Positions 32,481-32,997 of a stretch of DNA of 32,997 bases are shown piece after piece (the stretch's first letter is position 1; the number at the start of each line of letters is the position of its first letter). The position numbers and the translations under genes are program-made. The DNA is taken from NCBI GenBank assembly GCA_049999725.1, contig JBNGIS010018127.1:39877-72873 (forward strand). The letters are read 5' to 3'. The notes under the pieces were generated by a model. The model was not told the origin of the DNA and made no database searches. It worked only from the letters and a program-made list of their open reading frames with translations. The stretch comes from Haplomitrium mnioides. Taxonomy: Eukaryota > Marchantiophyta > Haplomitriopsida > Calobryales.

Positions 32481-32697
32481 CCTTCTCAATCTTTTTGGGT
32501 GGAGCTATCTGATTCAACCAAAGCTATTTTTTTCCCCAATATACTCGCCATCACACTTGACGCTTTTGGTATTCCTTCGCTTACCTCTAAATAACTGTCA
32601 TTTGAACAAATCTCAACCTGCATGTCAAAAGTAACACTTTTTGTGAAGATGAATCTTGAAAGTCTAACCTCTTCTTGCCTTTAAGAACTCTAGCCAT

Positions 32698-32997
32698 TGA
32701 AAAAGCTCTCTAAAATTCAAGTACTTCAAGGAATTATTTTAATAAATATTATGAACCTCTTACAACACACTAAAAACATGTGTTTTTCAAGATTTTTTAA
32801 CAAAATGACAAATATGGGAACTTTTTTTTGAAGAAAATGAAAAAAAGAAATTAGAAAGATGAAAACAAGCAATGCTTTATATACTAACTTCTTCTTTTTT
32901 ACACCAGGCAAACCTACGTGTCAAGAACTCCGCAAATCATTTTTTGGTATGAAAAGTCATTTTTTGAAATTTAGCTATAAAAGGAGCGTAAGTGGAA
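32698..32997. promoter_or_regulatory. Bidirectional promoter of copy B with two divergent TATA boxes
   Basis: TATATAAAG on the minus strand (32,875-32,883) lies about 180 bases before the DUF7869-like ATG. TATAAAAGG on the plus strand (32,976-32,984) points out of the window. Both lie at positions where copy A has eroded versions, and the second sits where the methyltransferase promoter would be. The boxes are only about 100 bp apart, which implies a compact shared promoter. Confidence 0.6.

Larger units (their letters stand above)
28767..32697 (-). pseudogene. DUF7869-like gene, copy B, broken
   Basis: Candidate ATG at 32,697 (MARVLKGKKRLDF). The Cys region (CQNNFLSLCKIDF, then FVCRRAFKLIL) is at 31,654-31,935. 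The intron between about 31,290 and 30,570 keeps the same donor (AGAGGTAACAAA) and acceptor (GATGATGTAG) as copy A. The core (29,862-30,590) reads IVIYRMDQKK, LQKDKTTRENKN and VGHIHDQIDQIFSRFLK, so it lost Asp residues that copy A keeps. The C-terminus (28,969-29,295) reads FWVTKVLKVLSF, then QVQVQWFACLAEDAFSRQYF. The stop used by copy A is GAA here, extending the frame by 17 codons to TAG at 28,767. Breaks include a stop near 30,410 and loss of about 325 bp in the N-terminal region. Neither copy is intact, but they are damaged at different places. Confidence 0.6.
27935..32997 (-). repeat. Right arm (copy B) of the 5-kb inverted repeat, cut by the window edge
   Basis: Reverse complement of 21,787-27,025. 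Differences from copy A include absence of A positions about 22,842-23,166 (junction near 31,945), presence of 13 bases missing from A (30,340-30,352), and four rather than one 52-bp unit near 28,100. Homology is still running at the last base of the window. Confidence 0.92.

Noticed and set aside
1-32997. tRNA, rRNA or other structured RNA genes
   Set aside because: None was seen. The only tRNA-like sequence is the 14-base primer-binding site at 16,242-16,255.

Overview
The window looks like repeat-rich nuclear DNA from a land plant. The evidence is a broken Ty3/gypsy element whose primer-binding site matches the 3' end of plant tRNA-Asp, genes interrupted by GT-AG introns, and stop codons that mostly look like CAG to TAG or CGA to TGA changes (C-to-T at CHG and CG sites, as in methylated plant chromatin). 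The lineage cannot be named from the sequence. No gene in the window is clearly intact.

Layout. Positions 1-5,600 hold degenerate tandem repeats, including a minisatellite with a period of about 47 bp at 880-1,575, and no recognisable gene. Positions 5,608-16,255 are a decayed Ty3/gypsy retrotransposon on the minus strand: gag with zinc knuckles, protease, reverse transcriptase, RNase H and integrase, then the PBS at 16,242-16,255 and the LTR edge at 16,257. Its pol is split by a 4,347-bp element at 7,556-11,902. That insert has inverted ends TGTTAGGG/CCCTAACA and 5-bp duplications AGTAC. It carries remnants of a CENP-B/pogo-type DNA-binding region, an eEF2 GTPase-domain fragment and a coiled-coil fragment.

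Positions 17,200-32,997 are the most unusual part. A minus-strand, intron-containing pseudogene (17,813-21,628) appears to join a ParB-like domain to a beta-class DNA amino-methyltransferase domain (motif order IV, X, I). Head to head with it, across about 460 bp, is a plus-strand pseudogene (22,090-26,291) resembling the DUF7869 family. The DUF7869-like gene and most of the intergenic promoter recur as a large inverted copy running off the right edge (27,935-32,997), separated from the first by about 0.9 kb. The copy still has two divergent TATA boxes, one pointing out of the window to where a second methyltransferase gene would be expected.

The whole 17-33 kb segment is studded with a palindromic core (CTATGCGCGCATAG or CCATGCGCGCATGG and deaminated variants). 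It occurs as tandem arrays with 24-, 30-, 37- and 52-bp periods, in introns, in one reading frame and at the outer flanks. My working model is an undescribed two-gene mobile module (ParB-methyltransferase plus DUF7869-like protein) with its own repeat signature, present as two decayed inverted copies. The domain calls come from motif reading by eye, and the mobile nature is inference.
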